Shown: positions 49,166 to 60,438, counted from the first letter of the stretch. The stretch is 64,000 nucleotides of DNA from Ilex aquifolium (GCA_951799425.1 OX637407.1:875501-939500); one strand, 5' to 3'. Notes: generated by a model not told the origin, from the letters alone. A program made the numbers and translations.

Positions 49166-50076
49166 GCTTTCTTTTAATTTAAGTATTGTTTTCTTTTACT
49201 TCCATTGTTGGAGCTTCCTTCTTCCCCTTAGAGGAGTGAAACTCTTCCACTTTTCTAGAGCTTTACCAAAGCCGTGAAGGGTGGAACGTGATTCACTCAT
49301 TCTTTGTCGAAGATCGGCTCCTTGTTTAGCTATTTTACTTTAAAGCATTTCACTTCTAGTGCTTGAGCATTTTACTTTGTAACACCTTTTGGGGATGAGT
49401 ACCATTCATCATTCTAGCTTTACCATAGCTATGAAGGGTGAGTAGTCCTCATTCACTCTTTGGGAAGGGATGATAGATATGTAAAAGATTAATCCGGACA
49501 TTATGTTTGTGTATCACCTTTATGCTTAAACGTTCTATACTCCACTTGATTTTTGGGTGATTGAATGCACCTAGCAAAGTAAAGGTACTTTGTATAATCA
49601 ACGGATCTTTCTATGATAAATGGATGACTCCTACATGGAAAGATCCATTGATTCAAGGCAAGTACCCTAACTAACTCTTCATGACAAACTTTCAATGTCC
49701 ACCATTATTGCACTTCATTCCTATCTTCCGATTAATTTGCCGTTGACACGGGAGTTAATTGAGTTATAAAGCATAAACATAATGCACCGGATAATCAACT
49801 ACATATTCTGATTCCCGAACCAAAGAGTGTTTGTTACATTTAATCATCTTATATTTTGTCTAGAAAAATACCCATTGGAAAGAATTTTACATTCTATCCA
49901 AAACTTCCCACAACTTCAAAATCATAATATTTCCAGTTACAAGTCTTTCTCACTATTTACTTCAAAGAACACCAACCATAGTTCCCTGAGGATTCGACTC
50001 TGGACTCAAACCAGATTATTACTACAACTTGACCGCCTGCACTTGGGTGTACACATTTCGGATCAAGTCAAGTTTT

Positions 50077-50094
50077 TGGCGCCGTTGCCGGGGA
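50077..50094 (+). promoter_or_regulatory. Primer-binding site of C (Asp tRNA type)
   Basis: TGGCGCCGTTGCCGGGGA, six bases after the LTR end, is complementary to the 3' end of plant Asp tRNA and typical of Athila/Tat elements. It is repeated at 62325-62342. Confidence 0.9.
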
Positions 50095-50299
50095 ATCATA
50101 AAAGGTGCTCTTTTTAGAAAAAGGTGAAAAAAAAAAAAAACCTCTCTTTTTGTTTATATTTTTGCCTTATTGTGAATAATTTTGTTTTATGACTGACACC
50201 AATCGCCTCTTTCAAAATTTGCCTGCTGAATCTTCTGGGTCTGTAAATTAACTTGAACCACCTTCACCCAAATCAGAAGCCGATTCTTGTAACTTCAAT

Positions 50300-53200
50300 A
50301 TGGCAAATATTGATAGGCAGGGTGAAGATCATGTGAGAGAGGGGGAAGTACCCAACATTCGAACATTGCGAGATTACTTACATCCCACAAGGAATAGTGT
50401 CCCCTCTTGTTTTATTTTTCCTGAAAATGCTCCCCTTTTTACTGTAAAGCCGGGGACAGTGCAGTTATTGCCCGTGTTTCATGGATTGGATGCAGAAAAT
50501 CCGTATCTGCATATCAAAGACTTCGAAGAAGTGTGTGGAACATTTCAAGACAATTCTGAATTGACAAAAATGAAATTGTTTTCTTTCTCTTTGAGGGATA
50601 AAGCCAAACAATGGTTACATTCTTTAAAATCTCTTTCAATCCCTAATTGGCAGGCTCTACAGAATGAATTTTTCAGAAAATTCTTTCCTCTGCACCGCAC
50701 TAATACACTCAAAAGACAAATCATGAATTTTTCGGTCAAAGAAGGGGAAACTTTTTATCAAAGCTGGGAGAGATTCAAAGATCTTCTCCAATCTTGTCCA
50801 CACCATGCTTTTGAAAATTGGACTTTGGCAGGTTTTTTCTATGATTCCTTGCCCACTAGGTTACGACAGTTTGTCGAAATGATGGCTCAAGGAGAGTTCA
50901 TGGGAAAAAGTCCGGAGGAGGCATTCAATTTTTTTGATACCATATCTGACAGTTCTCAAATGTGGGACTCAGCCTCTCCTACCACTGTAGAAGCCAAACC
51001 ACCTACTTTCCAAGGGGGTAAGTATGTCTTGAGAGAAGATGATGATCTTAGAGCAAAAATGTCCACTTTGTCTCGAAAGCTTGAAGCTTTAGAGATGAAA
51101 AAGGTCCATCAAGTTGATGTTGTCCCTCCCACAGAACAAGTGTGTGGGATTTGTGCGCTAACAGGGCATCCTACTGGGGAATGCCCGACCATTCCGGCAT
51201 TCAAAGAAGTTTTGTTGGAACAAACAAATGCCATTTCCAATTTCAACAAGCCTTACTCCAACCCATACTCTGAAACATACAATCCAGGGTGGCGGAACCA
51301 CCCAAATTTCAGTTGGAGAAACACACAACCAACCCCCATGAATCAGCAACAAGGTCCACAACAACCAGCTCAAGGACCTCCACAATATCCTCATCAACAA
51401 GGGCCACCACATCCACCTCAAGTACCTCCACAATATCCTCCATATCAACCACCACACAAAAGGAGCCTTGAAGATACATTGAATCAATTCATGCAAACCC
51501 AAATGAGCTATAACAATAGTTCTACTCAGGCTTTTATTGATTTCAAGGCCCAGACCACACAATCTTTTGAGGATCTCAAAGGCCACATTCAAAAGCTGAC
51601 CCAGTCCATGAGCACACATGAGAAGGGAAAATTTCCTGCCCAACCAAAGCCTCCACAAGGCCAATTTCAGGTGGGAAATCCATCAACTATGGAAACTCCA
51701 CAAGACCAAGCCAAAACTGTCACCACATTGAGAAGTGGCAAAAAGATTGACAAGTCCATCAGAAACATGCTGATTCCAGACCCAAAACCAGTCTCAATTC
51801 CAGCCAACCCATTAAGTGAGCCAGAACTTGAAAAAAAAAATGACTGTGATCCCATGATTGAACAAGAACCAGAGCCATCAAGGGAAGAAGAACCCTCGTG
51901 TTCTATTCCTGCTCCTTTCCCTCATAGACTCAAGAGCATACAGAAAGCAAACAATCAGTCTGAAATTTACGAGCTTTTCAAGCAAGTAAAAATCAACATC
52001 CCACTTCTGGATGCAATCCAACAGGTTCCAGCTTATGCCAAGTTTCTAAAAGACTTGTGCACAGTCAAAAGAAGCCAAAATGTTCAAAAAAGAGCCTTCC
52101 TCACAGAACAAGCCAGTGCCCTACTTCAACAAAAAATTCCTTCAAAGTGCGAAGATCCAGGGTGTCCCACTGTGTCATGTGTCATTGGAAATTTCAAAAT
52201 TGAGCAAGCATTGTTAGACCTTGGAGCTAGTGTCAACTTGCTTCCTTTCTCTGTCTACCAGCAGTTGGGTTTAGGTGAACTGAAACCCACTTGCACCACA
52301 CTCCAATTGGCAGATAGATCTGTAAAAATTCCTAGGGGTATTGTTGAAGATGTACTTGTCCAAGTGGATAATTTTGTCTTCCCTGTAGACTTCATTGTTC
52401 TAGATACTCATCCAGAAGTTCATTCAGAAACTCCAATTCCTGTCATTCTTGGTCGACCTTTTCTAGCAACCTCCAATGCACTAATCAATTGCAGGAATGG
52501 TATTATGAAATTGACTTTTGGGGATATGACTCTCGAAATGAACGTCTTTGACATTGCAAAACACCCAAGAGAGTACGAGGAGGTAGGAGAAATAAATTCC
52601 ATTGAGTCATTGATACAAGCACATCTGAATGACTCATTCTGTGAGGATCTTAGTGAATCAACTTTGTCAAATTCTGACTCATCTGACTCTCTGGAACAAA
52701 ACTCCATTGAGTGCCCTACCTTCAATGTGGGGACATGGGCTCCTAAATTTGAAGAAATTTCATCAAGTGGTACAAAACCACTATCTTCAAGTGACAGGCC
52801 ACCAAAGCCTGAACTGAAACCGCTCCCATCTGATCTCAAGTATGCATTTTTAGGTGAGGATAAATCTTACCCAGTGGTAATTTCTTCAAAAATCACAGAC
52901 TTGCAAGAAGCTCAATTAATTGAAGTTCTTAAAAGTCACAAAAGCACCATTGGGTGGACCATCGCTGATTTGAAAGGTATAAGCCCGTTAATTTGTAATC
53001 ATGCCATATACCTTGAAGAGGACTCAAAACCCTCTCGTCAAATGCAGCGACGATTGAATCCTCACATGAAAGAGGTTGTGAGACTGGAAGTGCTCAAACT
53101 CCTGGATGCAGGGATAATTTTTCCTATCTCCGATAGCAAATGGGTTAGTCCAACCCAAGTTGTACCAAAGAAATCTGGAGTCACAGTAGTCAAAAATGAT

Positions 53201-55790
53201 GCAAATGAACTCGTGCCAACACGAGTCGTCACAGGATGGCGAATGTGCATTGACTATCGAAAACTCAATCTGGTGACTAGAAAAGACCATTTTCCTCTTC
53301 CCTTTCTTGACCAAGTCCTCGAGAGAATAGCAGGCCATGAATTTTACTGTTTCCTGGATGGGTATTCCGGATACAATCAAATTGAGATAGCTCTGAATGA
53401 CCAAGAAAAGACCACATTCACATGTCCATTTGGCACCTTTGCATTCAAAAGGATGCCATTCGGACTTTGTAACGCTCCTGCAACATTTCAAAGATGTATG
53501 CTGAGCTTGTTCAGTGACATGGTCGAAAAATTTTTGGAAATCTTCATTGATGATTTCTCGGTATATGGTGGCTCATTTGATTTGTGTCTAGCTAACCTAG
53601 AAAAAGTTTTGACGAGATGCAAAGAGGCAAATCTGGTGCTTAACTGGGAGAAATGTCATTTCATGGTGAATCAAGGCATTGTCTTGGGTCACATTGTGTC
53701 GTCAGAAGGCATGAAAGTTGATAAAGCAAAAATTGATTTGATAAGGAATCTTCCTGCTCCTAGGGTTGTAAAGGATGTTCGATCATTCTTAGGTCATGCA
53801 GGATTCTACAGAAGGTTCATAAAAGATTTCAGCACCATAGCAAAACCTATGTGTCATCTTTTGAGTCAGGATGTCATTTTCGACTGGAATGAAGCGTGCC
53901 AAAAATCCTTTGACAAACTCAAAGGCATGTTAATTTCTGCCCCAATAATGCAACCTCCTGACTGGACTCTACCCTTTGAATTGATGTGTGATGCTAGTGA
54001 CTATGCTATAGGTGCTGTTTTGGGACAAAGAAAAGATAAGAAGCCACATGTGATTTACTATGCAAGTAAAACTTTAAATGATGCCCAAATGAATTACTCA
54101 ACAACTGAAAAAGAATTACTTGCTGTAGTATTTGCATTGGAAAAATTTCGATCTTATCTTGTTGGTTCTTCTGTTACTGTATTTACTGACCATGCAGCAC
54201 TGAAATTTTTGCTTACAAAAAAAAGATGCCAAACCAAGGCTCTTGAGATGGATCCTTTTGCTCCAAGAATTTGATTTAGTCATTAAGGACAAAAAGGGTG
54301 TGGAAAATGTGGTGGCAGATCATCTGTCAAGATTAACTTATGAATTTCATGAGGATGGACTGCCAATCAATGAAAAATTCCCCGATGAACAACTATTCAG
54401 GATTGATGAAACCCCATGGTACGCTGATATTGCTAATTTCCTTACTACCGGAACACTTCCTCCATTTTTCACTCTCATGGACAAAAAGAAGTTTCTGAGG
54501 GAGGTCCGCAATTTCTTTTGGGAAGATCCCTACGTATTCAAGTACTGTAAGGATCAGATCATAAGACGTTGCATCCCCGCTCAGGAAAGTAGACAGGTAA
54601 TAACATTTTGTCATTCAGAAGCATGCGGTGGTCATTTTTCATCTCGAAAAACCGCTGCAAAAATCTTGCAGTGTGGATTTTACTGGCCCACATTTTTCCA
54701 AGATGTCCATGCTTTTTGCGTAACTTGCGATAGATGTCAAAGGTTGGGAAACATTTCAAAAAGAAACATGATGCCCTTAAACCCAATTTTGGTGATCGAA
54801 ATTTTTGACTGTTGGGGTATCGATTTTATGGGACCATTTCCCCCCTCCTTTGGCTATCTATACATTTTAGTAGCCGTAGACTATGTATCCAAATGGGTTG
54901 AAGCAATTCCATGCCGAAATAATGATCATCAAACAGTGATCAAGTTTTTAAAAGAAAATATTTTATCTCGGTTTGGAATTCCAAAATCCATTATAAGTGA
55001 TGGGGGTTCTCATTTTTGCAATCGTCCCTTCTGGAATTTAATGAAAAAATACTTGATTTTTCACAAAATTGCAACCCCTTATCATCCACAGACCAGTGGA
55101 CAAGCTGAGTTAGCTAATCGGGAGATCAAATTAATTTTGGAAAAAACGGTGAACCCAGATCGCAAAGATTGGTCATTAAGACTAACTGATGCGCTCTGGG
55201 CATACCGAACTGCTTTTAAAACAATTTTGGGCATGTCTCCCTATCGATTAGTCTATGGAAAGCCATGTCACTTGCCTGTGGAATTGGAACATAGGGCATA
55301 CTAGGCTATTAAAGCAATGAATTTTGACTTAGACAAGGCTGGACTGTCACGGAAGCTTCAGATTAATGAATTGGAGGAATTGAGAAATGAAGCATATGAA
55401 AATGCTAAGATTGCAAAAACCAGGATGAAAATTTTTCATGACAAGAACATAGTGCGAAAATCTTTTGAACCTGATCAAAAGGTTCTACTTTTCAATTCGA
55501 GACTTCGCCTATTTCCTGGTAAGTTGAAATCAAGATGGACTGGACCATACATTGTTAAAAATGTATTTGAACATGGGGCAGTGGAAGTGGAGAACCCATC
55601 AAACGGTAACATTTTTACCGTCAATGGTCAGCGATTAAAACCCTTTGTGGAGAATTTTGTCCAAAATGTGGAGACCATTTTTTTTATTGATCCAGAAAGT
55701 ATCTCCGGAAATCACTCCGGAGATTACGCTTGCCGACACAAAAAAGGGTCGGGTCAATCAGACACCCGACACGATGGACTGCCTTTATAA
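50300..55790 (+). pseudogene. gag-pol region of C, first copy (fossil)
   Basis: Parts: the gag start MANIDRQGEDHVREGE; the gag core with LHSLKSLSIPNWQAL, FPLHRTN and FYDSLPTRLRQF at about 50530-50920; a CCHC knuckle, CGICALTGHPTGEC, near 51150; a Pro/Gln-rich linker; the KDLCTVKR...KRAFLTEQ block near 52050; protease with LLDLGASVNLLPF near 52215; RT with FLDGYSGYNQIEIA and FIDDFSVYGG at about 52950-53750; RNase H at about 53930-54350; integrase with a zinc-binding part near 54600-54750 and a core from [16 protein letters not shown] through [12 protein letters not shown] at 54820-55110; and a C-terminal part to 55790. It has about two or three breaks. Confidence 0.88.
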
Positions 55791-56401
55791 GGCTCCCATC
55801 GTTTTTTTTTCCTTTTTCTTTTCCCCACCGCCTTTACTCTTTTCTTTTCTTTTTCTTCTTCTTTTTCTTCTCTTTTCTTCTTCTTCTCCACTGCATCTGG
55901 TCTTCTGTACCACGATCCAACCCATAACAGTACCATGTCTGCATTTTTCGATGACCCTATCCTCCTTCTCATGATCTACATTTGTTTGTATTATTTACTT
56001 ATGGCTGTTCTTCTTCGGGCCGCACTGATGACCAAGGGTTTTTGTCCCAATGAAAACCCAGACCACCCCAAAGATGCTTAATCTCTGTTTTTTTTGGTAT
56101 AGGTCATCGGCGATTGAACAGATCTCCACAGTTAACTGCGTATTCAAGCTCTACAAACCGAAAAACTCGAAACATTGGGGACAATGTTCAGTCTAAGTTG
56201 GGGGGTGAGATCTACAGTTTACAGTAGTTGATCTGCAGTTTACAGTAGTTGATCTGCGCAGGTTGAACCCGTAAAATTTTCTGTAAATTTTTTTTGTTTT
56301 TATTATTGTATCTGTTCAGATTATGTACCTTGTATTAATGATAATATCTGTGAGTCAGTTTTGATCGTCTTTGTGACTGGAAGACGTAAAAGAACCAGAT
56401 A
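55727..56401 (+). promoter_or_regulatory. Putative internal promoter and leader of module a in C
   Basis: GCCTTTATAAGGC (55781-55793) looks like a TATA box and is followed by about 110 bases of almost pure pyrimidine, as in many plant 5' leaders. A T-rich tract ending in AG at 56101-56102 is a candidate 3' splice site. The ACATTG/CAATGT hairpin (56172-56187) and PPT-like tract (56193-56206) follow, as in A. Module b repeats the plan from GCCTTTATTAGGCC near 57293. This is inference from layout. Confidence 0.5.
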
Positions 56402-56422
56402 ATGGGTCATAGAGTAGCAATC

Positions 56423-56833
56423 ATGGATGTAAATCTTTTTTGGTTTAGTTTAGGAGTCCTACGTACTTTTCCATCTGATGTACATACCATGATCATGAGA
56501 AAAGCAAGATTAGTAAGGAAGGCTGAAATCAAAGAAAAACAAGCGAAACCCCTCTGTGGCCGAAGCAGTTATTCTAAACGTCGTCGTGCTACACGACTTG
56601 GTGCCTGTAAACAGTGTGGCAGATACTTTCATGAGAAAAGATACAACAAATGTTCTGAACCAATTTCCGGTCGCGCAACTGATCGATTAAACTGGATAAA
56701 ACATGGGCTGAGTAAGGATTACCCTGATACGCCATGCTATTCCGGTACTGTGCTTAACCGATTTGTGAGAGAGGAAGTTGGGAGAGTTACTGGTTGTCCA
56801 TTTTACACAGATACGGAGGGGGAATCAGATTGA
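56423..56833 (+). CDS. Small basic accessory protein, copy a of C
   Basis: An intact frame. I take the ATG at 56423 (MDVNLFWFSLGV), which aligns with the A copy and gives 136 residues; an in-frame ATG at 56402 would add seven. It is about 85% identical to the A protein by eye, with the Cys45, Cys62, Cys65, His70 and Cys77 equivalents all present, the basic stretch kept, and the acidic tail EGESD. It lies downstream of pol after its own TATA-like box, pyrimidine leader and candidate splice acceptor. The frame is open although pol of the same element is broken. No known family is recognised; a zinc-dependent RNA- or DNA-binding role is possible but unproven. Confidence 0.8.
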   Translation: MDVNLFWFSLGVLRTFPSDVHTMIMRKARLVRKAEIKEKQAKPLCGRSSYSKRRRATRLGACKQCGRYFHEKRYNKCSEPISGRATDRLNWIKHGLSKDYPDTPCYSGTVLNRFVREEVGRVTGCPFYTDTEGESD

Positions 56834-56899
56834 CCTCTGTGGAAAAGTGTACTGAGGTTGGGAATGAAAGCTGAAGGTCCGAGTCTGTAAAAATTTTTG

Positions 56900-56935
56900 A
56901 TTCGACGTTCGAACGTTACAACACGTTTGAACGTT
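56900..56935 (+). repeat. Remnant CGTTCGAACG palindromes after copy a in C
   Basis: A 12-bp perfect palindrome ACGTTCGAACGT (56905-56916) and a near copy CGTTTGAACG follow the small ORF, in the same relative place as the ten-copy array of A. No TATA box follows closely. They are probably a relic of the internal promoter now separated from any downstream ORF. Confidence 0.65.
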
Positions 56936-57189
56936 TTTGCTAAAATCCTTCTACAATAGTGTATAGTTACTTTTATTTATTAATGTTATTTTTAATGCAT
57001 GTCACTTTCTTTTGTTGTATAATTTTGTTGTTCCTAGTTTCAGATATCGGTGCATGGGTCAAAGCTCAAGTACGAGGTGTTCTCTTACCCTACTCATTTT
57101 TATTACTATGCACCATTATTGCGCCTGCTGCTATTATTGCGCCTGCCGACACTGCCGAAAGTAAAGTTAGAAAAAAAAAGGGGGGGGCC

Positions 57190-58129
57190 TCCCACTGCCT
57201 TTCTTCTTCTTTTTTTTTTCTTTTCTTCTGCCTGCCAGCTCCTGCCGACACTTTCTTATATTAAAAAAAAAAAAAAAAAAAATTCTGAGGAATGCCTTTA
57301 TTAGGCCTTCCACCTTTTTCTTTTTCTTCCACCATCACCGGTGTTGGTTCCCCCCTTTTCTCTTTCCCTTCTCTTCTTCTCTTTCTTTTTCTTCTCTTCT
57401 TCTTCGTCGTCGTTCTTTCTGTTCTCTGTAAAAACAACTCACCCCCTGTAAATCCATGACCATATACGCCGACGATCCAGTCTTTTGTTTAATAATTTGT
57501 CTTATATGTTTGTATGTGTACCTGGGTGCTCTTTGTGTTCTCACACTTAGGATGAGGAGTTTCCAGAGAAACCCAGATATTCCTTGAGTTGAGTAATTGT
57601 TGTATTTTGTTTGTAGGTTTCGGCAGATGAACAGATCTGTACCTTACAACCTTATCTCCACTAGCCCACTAGTGCTAGTGTTGTAAGTATTGCTTGTTTG
57701 TAATTTCATTTATATATATATTTGAAATTTGATATCTACAGCTTGTGATTCTCATGGCTATTTGTCTTTATAAGATTCCTTGTGAATTTGCTATGCCCTC
57801 CAATGACTATGTTGTAATTGCTGTTACAGTAAGATCTGATAATTTGCCAAATAATCCTCCTCAATCCTATGTATTCTGGGTTTATTCCTTCTTCGTTAAT
57901 TTGTTTGTTTCATCCTAAATCTTCTTCCTTCCGCTTGTATTTTGGTATACTTTCTCTAGTTTCGTATTTGTAATTTTAGTTTTAGATCTGAAAAAAAAAA
58001 AAAAAAAAAAAAAAAAATTTATTTTTTTTGGATCGCGTTTTTTTTAGTATTTGTACCTGTATTTCATGATCACATCGGATGCAGCTTCAACTGTCTTTGT
58101 GACTGGCAGACGTTAAAGAACCAGATAGA
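57190..58129 (+). promoter_or_regulatory. Leader of module b in C: simple repeats, pyrimidine tracts, candidate splice acceptor
   Basis: A runs (57261-57281 and 57989-58016) flank a TATA-like GCCTTTATTAGG (57293-57304), a long pyrimidine stretch (57310-57425), and a TTTGTTTGTAG acceptor-like site (AG at 57615-57616) followed by GAACAGATCTGTACC, related to positions 150-170 of A and 56119 of C. I see no ORF here. Confidence 0.45.
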
Positions 58130-58153
58130 ATGTCTTTAGTCTTAGCAAGCATG

Positions 58154-58555
58154 GATCCTAAACTTTTTTGGTTTAGTCTAGGAGTTCTACGCATTTTCCC
58201 ATCTGATGTGCATGCTGTGATAATGAGAAAAGCAAGGGATGTGAGAAAAATTGAGATCCGAGAGAAACAACAACAACCATTGTGTGGCAGAAGCAATTTT
58301 GCTAAACATCGTCGTTCCAAACGACTGGGTGCTTGTTACCATTGTGGCAGGATATTTCATATGAAAAAACATAATCAGTGTTCTGAACCAATTTCGGGTC
58401 GTGCAACCGATCGATTAAACTGGATAGTGTATGGGCTGAGTAAGGATTATCCTGACACGCCATCTTATGCCAGTCCAGGACTTACAAGTTATGTGCGACA
58501 AGAAGTTGGAAGGGTCACTGATAATGACATAGATCCAAGCAATGACTCGGATTAG
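58154..58555 (+). CDS. Small basic accessory protein, diverged copy b of C
   Basis: An intact frame. The ATG at 58154 gives MDPKLFWFSLGVLR and 133 residues; an in-frame ATG at 58130 would add eight. It is about 65% identical to copy a by eye. The core GACYHCGRIFHMKKHNQC keeps C-x2-C-x4-H-x6-C, the CGRS Cys is kept, and SGRATDRLNW and GLSKDYPDTP are identical to copy a. The C-terminus differs, with an acidic SNDSD end. The equal spacing of leader, acceptor and ORF shows that a whole module was duplicated, not only the gene. Divergence from copy a with an open frame suggests both were kept under selection for some time. Confidence 0.78.
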   Translation, partial: DPKLFWFSLGVLRIFPSDVHAVIMRKARDVRKIEIREKQQQPLCGRSNFAKHRRSKRLGACYHCGRIFHMKKHNQCSEPISGRATDRLNWIVYGLSKDYPDTPSYASPGLTSYVRQEVGRVTDNDIDPSNDSD

Positions 58556-58668
58556 ATTTTGACTATTAAAGACAAAGCTGTGGAAAAATATGTTTTGGAA
58601 TGAAGGTTAAGGGTCTGAACTCTTTTGTAAAATATTTTTGTACAAAGTCTGGTTGTTGAAATAAAAAT

Positions 58669-58932
58669 ATGGGCCGAGTAAGGAACGTCCCGAACTACCA
58701 ACTAACAGTGTAGGTAGGGATTTGATCCTGAGACGCCATAAATTTCCAAGTTCAATTTGTGCATTTTATCTTCTTTCAATTTTCATAGATAAATGAGTAT
58801 GTGGGCTGAGTAAGGAATGTCCTAAAATGCCAACCTGTAGTGTGGGTAGGGACTTATCCTGAGACGTCATAGTTTTTCAAGTTTAATTGGTGCATCTAGT
58901 CTTCTTTCAATTTTCATAGATAAATGAGTATG
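58669..58932 (+). repeat. Two 132-bp tandem copies of the GGGCYGAGTAAGGA block in C
   Basis: Units begin GGGCCGAGTAAGGA (58671) and GGGCTGAGTAAGGA (58803). Both carry GTAGGGA and GAGACG further on and end in ATAAATGAGTATG. A has one unit (944-1075) at the matching place after its small ORF. Confidence 0.8.
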
Positions 58933-58972
58933 TTTATAATTTTGAATTTTTTTTTTTTTTATTTTATTATTA

Positions 58973-59003
<31 letters not shown>

Positions 59004-60422
59004 AAACTCACTTCTTTGAAAAATGGTATTTTCTCTATGCTTAAATGTCAAATGTATATTGCTATTTGTTATTCTTAAGGTACAGAATGACCAGACTCAA
59101 AAATAGAATCGGTATATAACCGACATTCCATGAAAAACCTGACATTACCAGTAGAGATGATAAAGAATACCATGGTAAGTTTTGAGCCTTACCATACTTT
59201 TGAGAGATAATTAACATTTATTCAAGTAAGGTCTTTCATTCTCTATTTTTGAATAATCTCATTAAATTTGCTTTGATTGACGCAACTAAGGTAATCTGTT
59301 GACATATCCCCAAGAAATATGTTCATACGACACATACATGTTCACATACTTGAGAAAGGATTTTAGGCCATCTTTGATTTGATATTGAGCCTTAGCCATT
59401 TTTTCTGCAAAATTATTTCCCTAGTCAGCCATGTTTGAGCCCTCAATGTATGATTTCTTCTTTGATAAACCCAAATATTTACCAAGCCACAAGAAAACAT
59501 ACTGGACACACCATTGCTATCTAATTTTCTTACACACTCTTATTAATCAATATGACACAGAAATGCAAAGAAATGGGAAAACTGTGGAGATTACTTTTCG
59601 ATGATAAGGAGAATCAATGAAAAAAAAAAAAAGAAATCATTTCTGGGCAAAATGTCGAAAAGCTAGAAAGAAGTGTGCTACATTACAGAATGAAAAGATA
59701 GCTTTTGAAAACCTCTGACGTCATTTCATTAGCCACTGACCTCTGGCCACGCTACAACCTATGAAAAGCCCTAATTGATCTCAAGTCTGTTACATGTGTG
59801 TGTTGTTAATCAAAATTGGGGTATGGTAAATAGTATTTCTTTAAATTGCATCAATATTCTTTCATGAGATTATGCCAAACATGATTAGTTTGTTTCCGTA
59901 AACTTCACTTCCTTCCTAATTGTGCATGTGATTTTTCGATTGGCCACCTTCTGATCACATGCCCCGTGAGAGACAAGTCACTATAATCGGAGTGAATTTT
60001 TGCTGAGAGCATTCTACGAGAGGTTTGTGAAATCGAAGCTATCCATGGAAGGTAGTAAAGTGGAGTGTTTGTTATATAACAATTCTTGTTGCTAGAATGA
60101 TCATTCTTACTACATAGGGAATTTCAAATACCAATATAACAAGTGTTTATTTTTGCATATATTACGTACCAATGACAGAGAAGTGTTTTATTTTGCTAAA
60201 AAAAAAAAAATTCGGCGTCTCAGCTATCATGGTGCTAATGCATATACACATTTTTTTCAAATGGAGTTTGTAGGTAGCTTCACTGAAAACCTTCACGAGA
60301 CAAAACTCGTCCACTAGGAATCACCTAGGGGTTTAACGGCTTATTGCATATGCTAAATGCAATCGTGTTATCTACGAAAGTGATTTTGTTATGCTGTTAT
60401 TTATTACTAGGGACTAGTAATG
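58933..60422 (+). other. Conserved 3' UTR of C
   Basis: After a T/A homopolymer stretch (58948-59006), sequence homologous to A 3090-4570 resumes, and there is no PTP-type ORF between. Shared blocks include CGGTATATAACCGA (59112 region), CCACTGACCTCTGGCCACGCTACAACC (59732 region) and the hairpin at 60343-60363. No convincing coding region is present. Confidence 0.7.
60343..60363 (+). promoter_or_regulatory. Conserved 3' UTR hairpin (C)
   Basis: Arms ATTGCAT (60343-60349) and ATGCAAT (60357-60363) pair around a 7-base loop. The outer pair is A-T where A has G-C. It lies about 60 bases before the polypurine tract at 60423-60438. Confidence 0.65.
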
Positions 60423-60438
60423 TTTAGGTTGGGGGGTG

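Larger units (their letters stand above)
48238..50070 (+). repeat. LTR1 of C
   Basis: An 1833-bp LTR opening TGATTAACCCTAATTAATG and closing GATCAAGTCA. U3 has four full 42-bp repeats (48503-48670) before a TATA-like TTTAAAT (48692-48698). R has six units of a 50- to 58-bp hairpin repeat (48851-49165). R/U5 has the duplicated hairpin domain shared with A (49231-49460). Compared with LTR2, it has two fewer 42-bp units and 37 extra bases in R/U5; those two differences account exactly for the length difference of 47 bp. Confidence 0.9.

Noticed and set aside
51158-51664. Long Trp/Leu-rich minus-strand frame resembling a membrane protein (also 63408-63914)
   Set aside because: It is the antisense shadow of the Pro/Gln-rich gag linker of C. 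The sense frame has family support.
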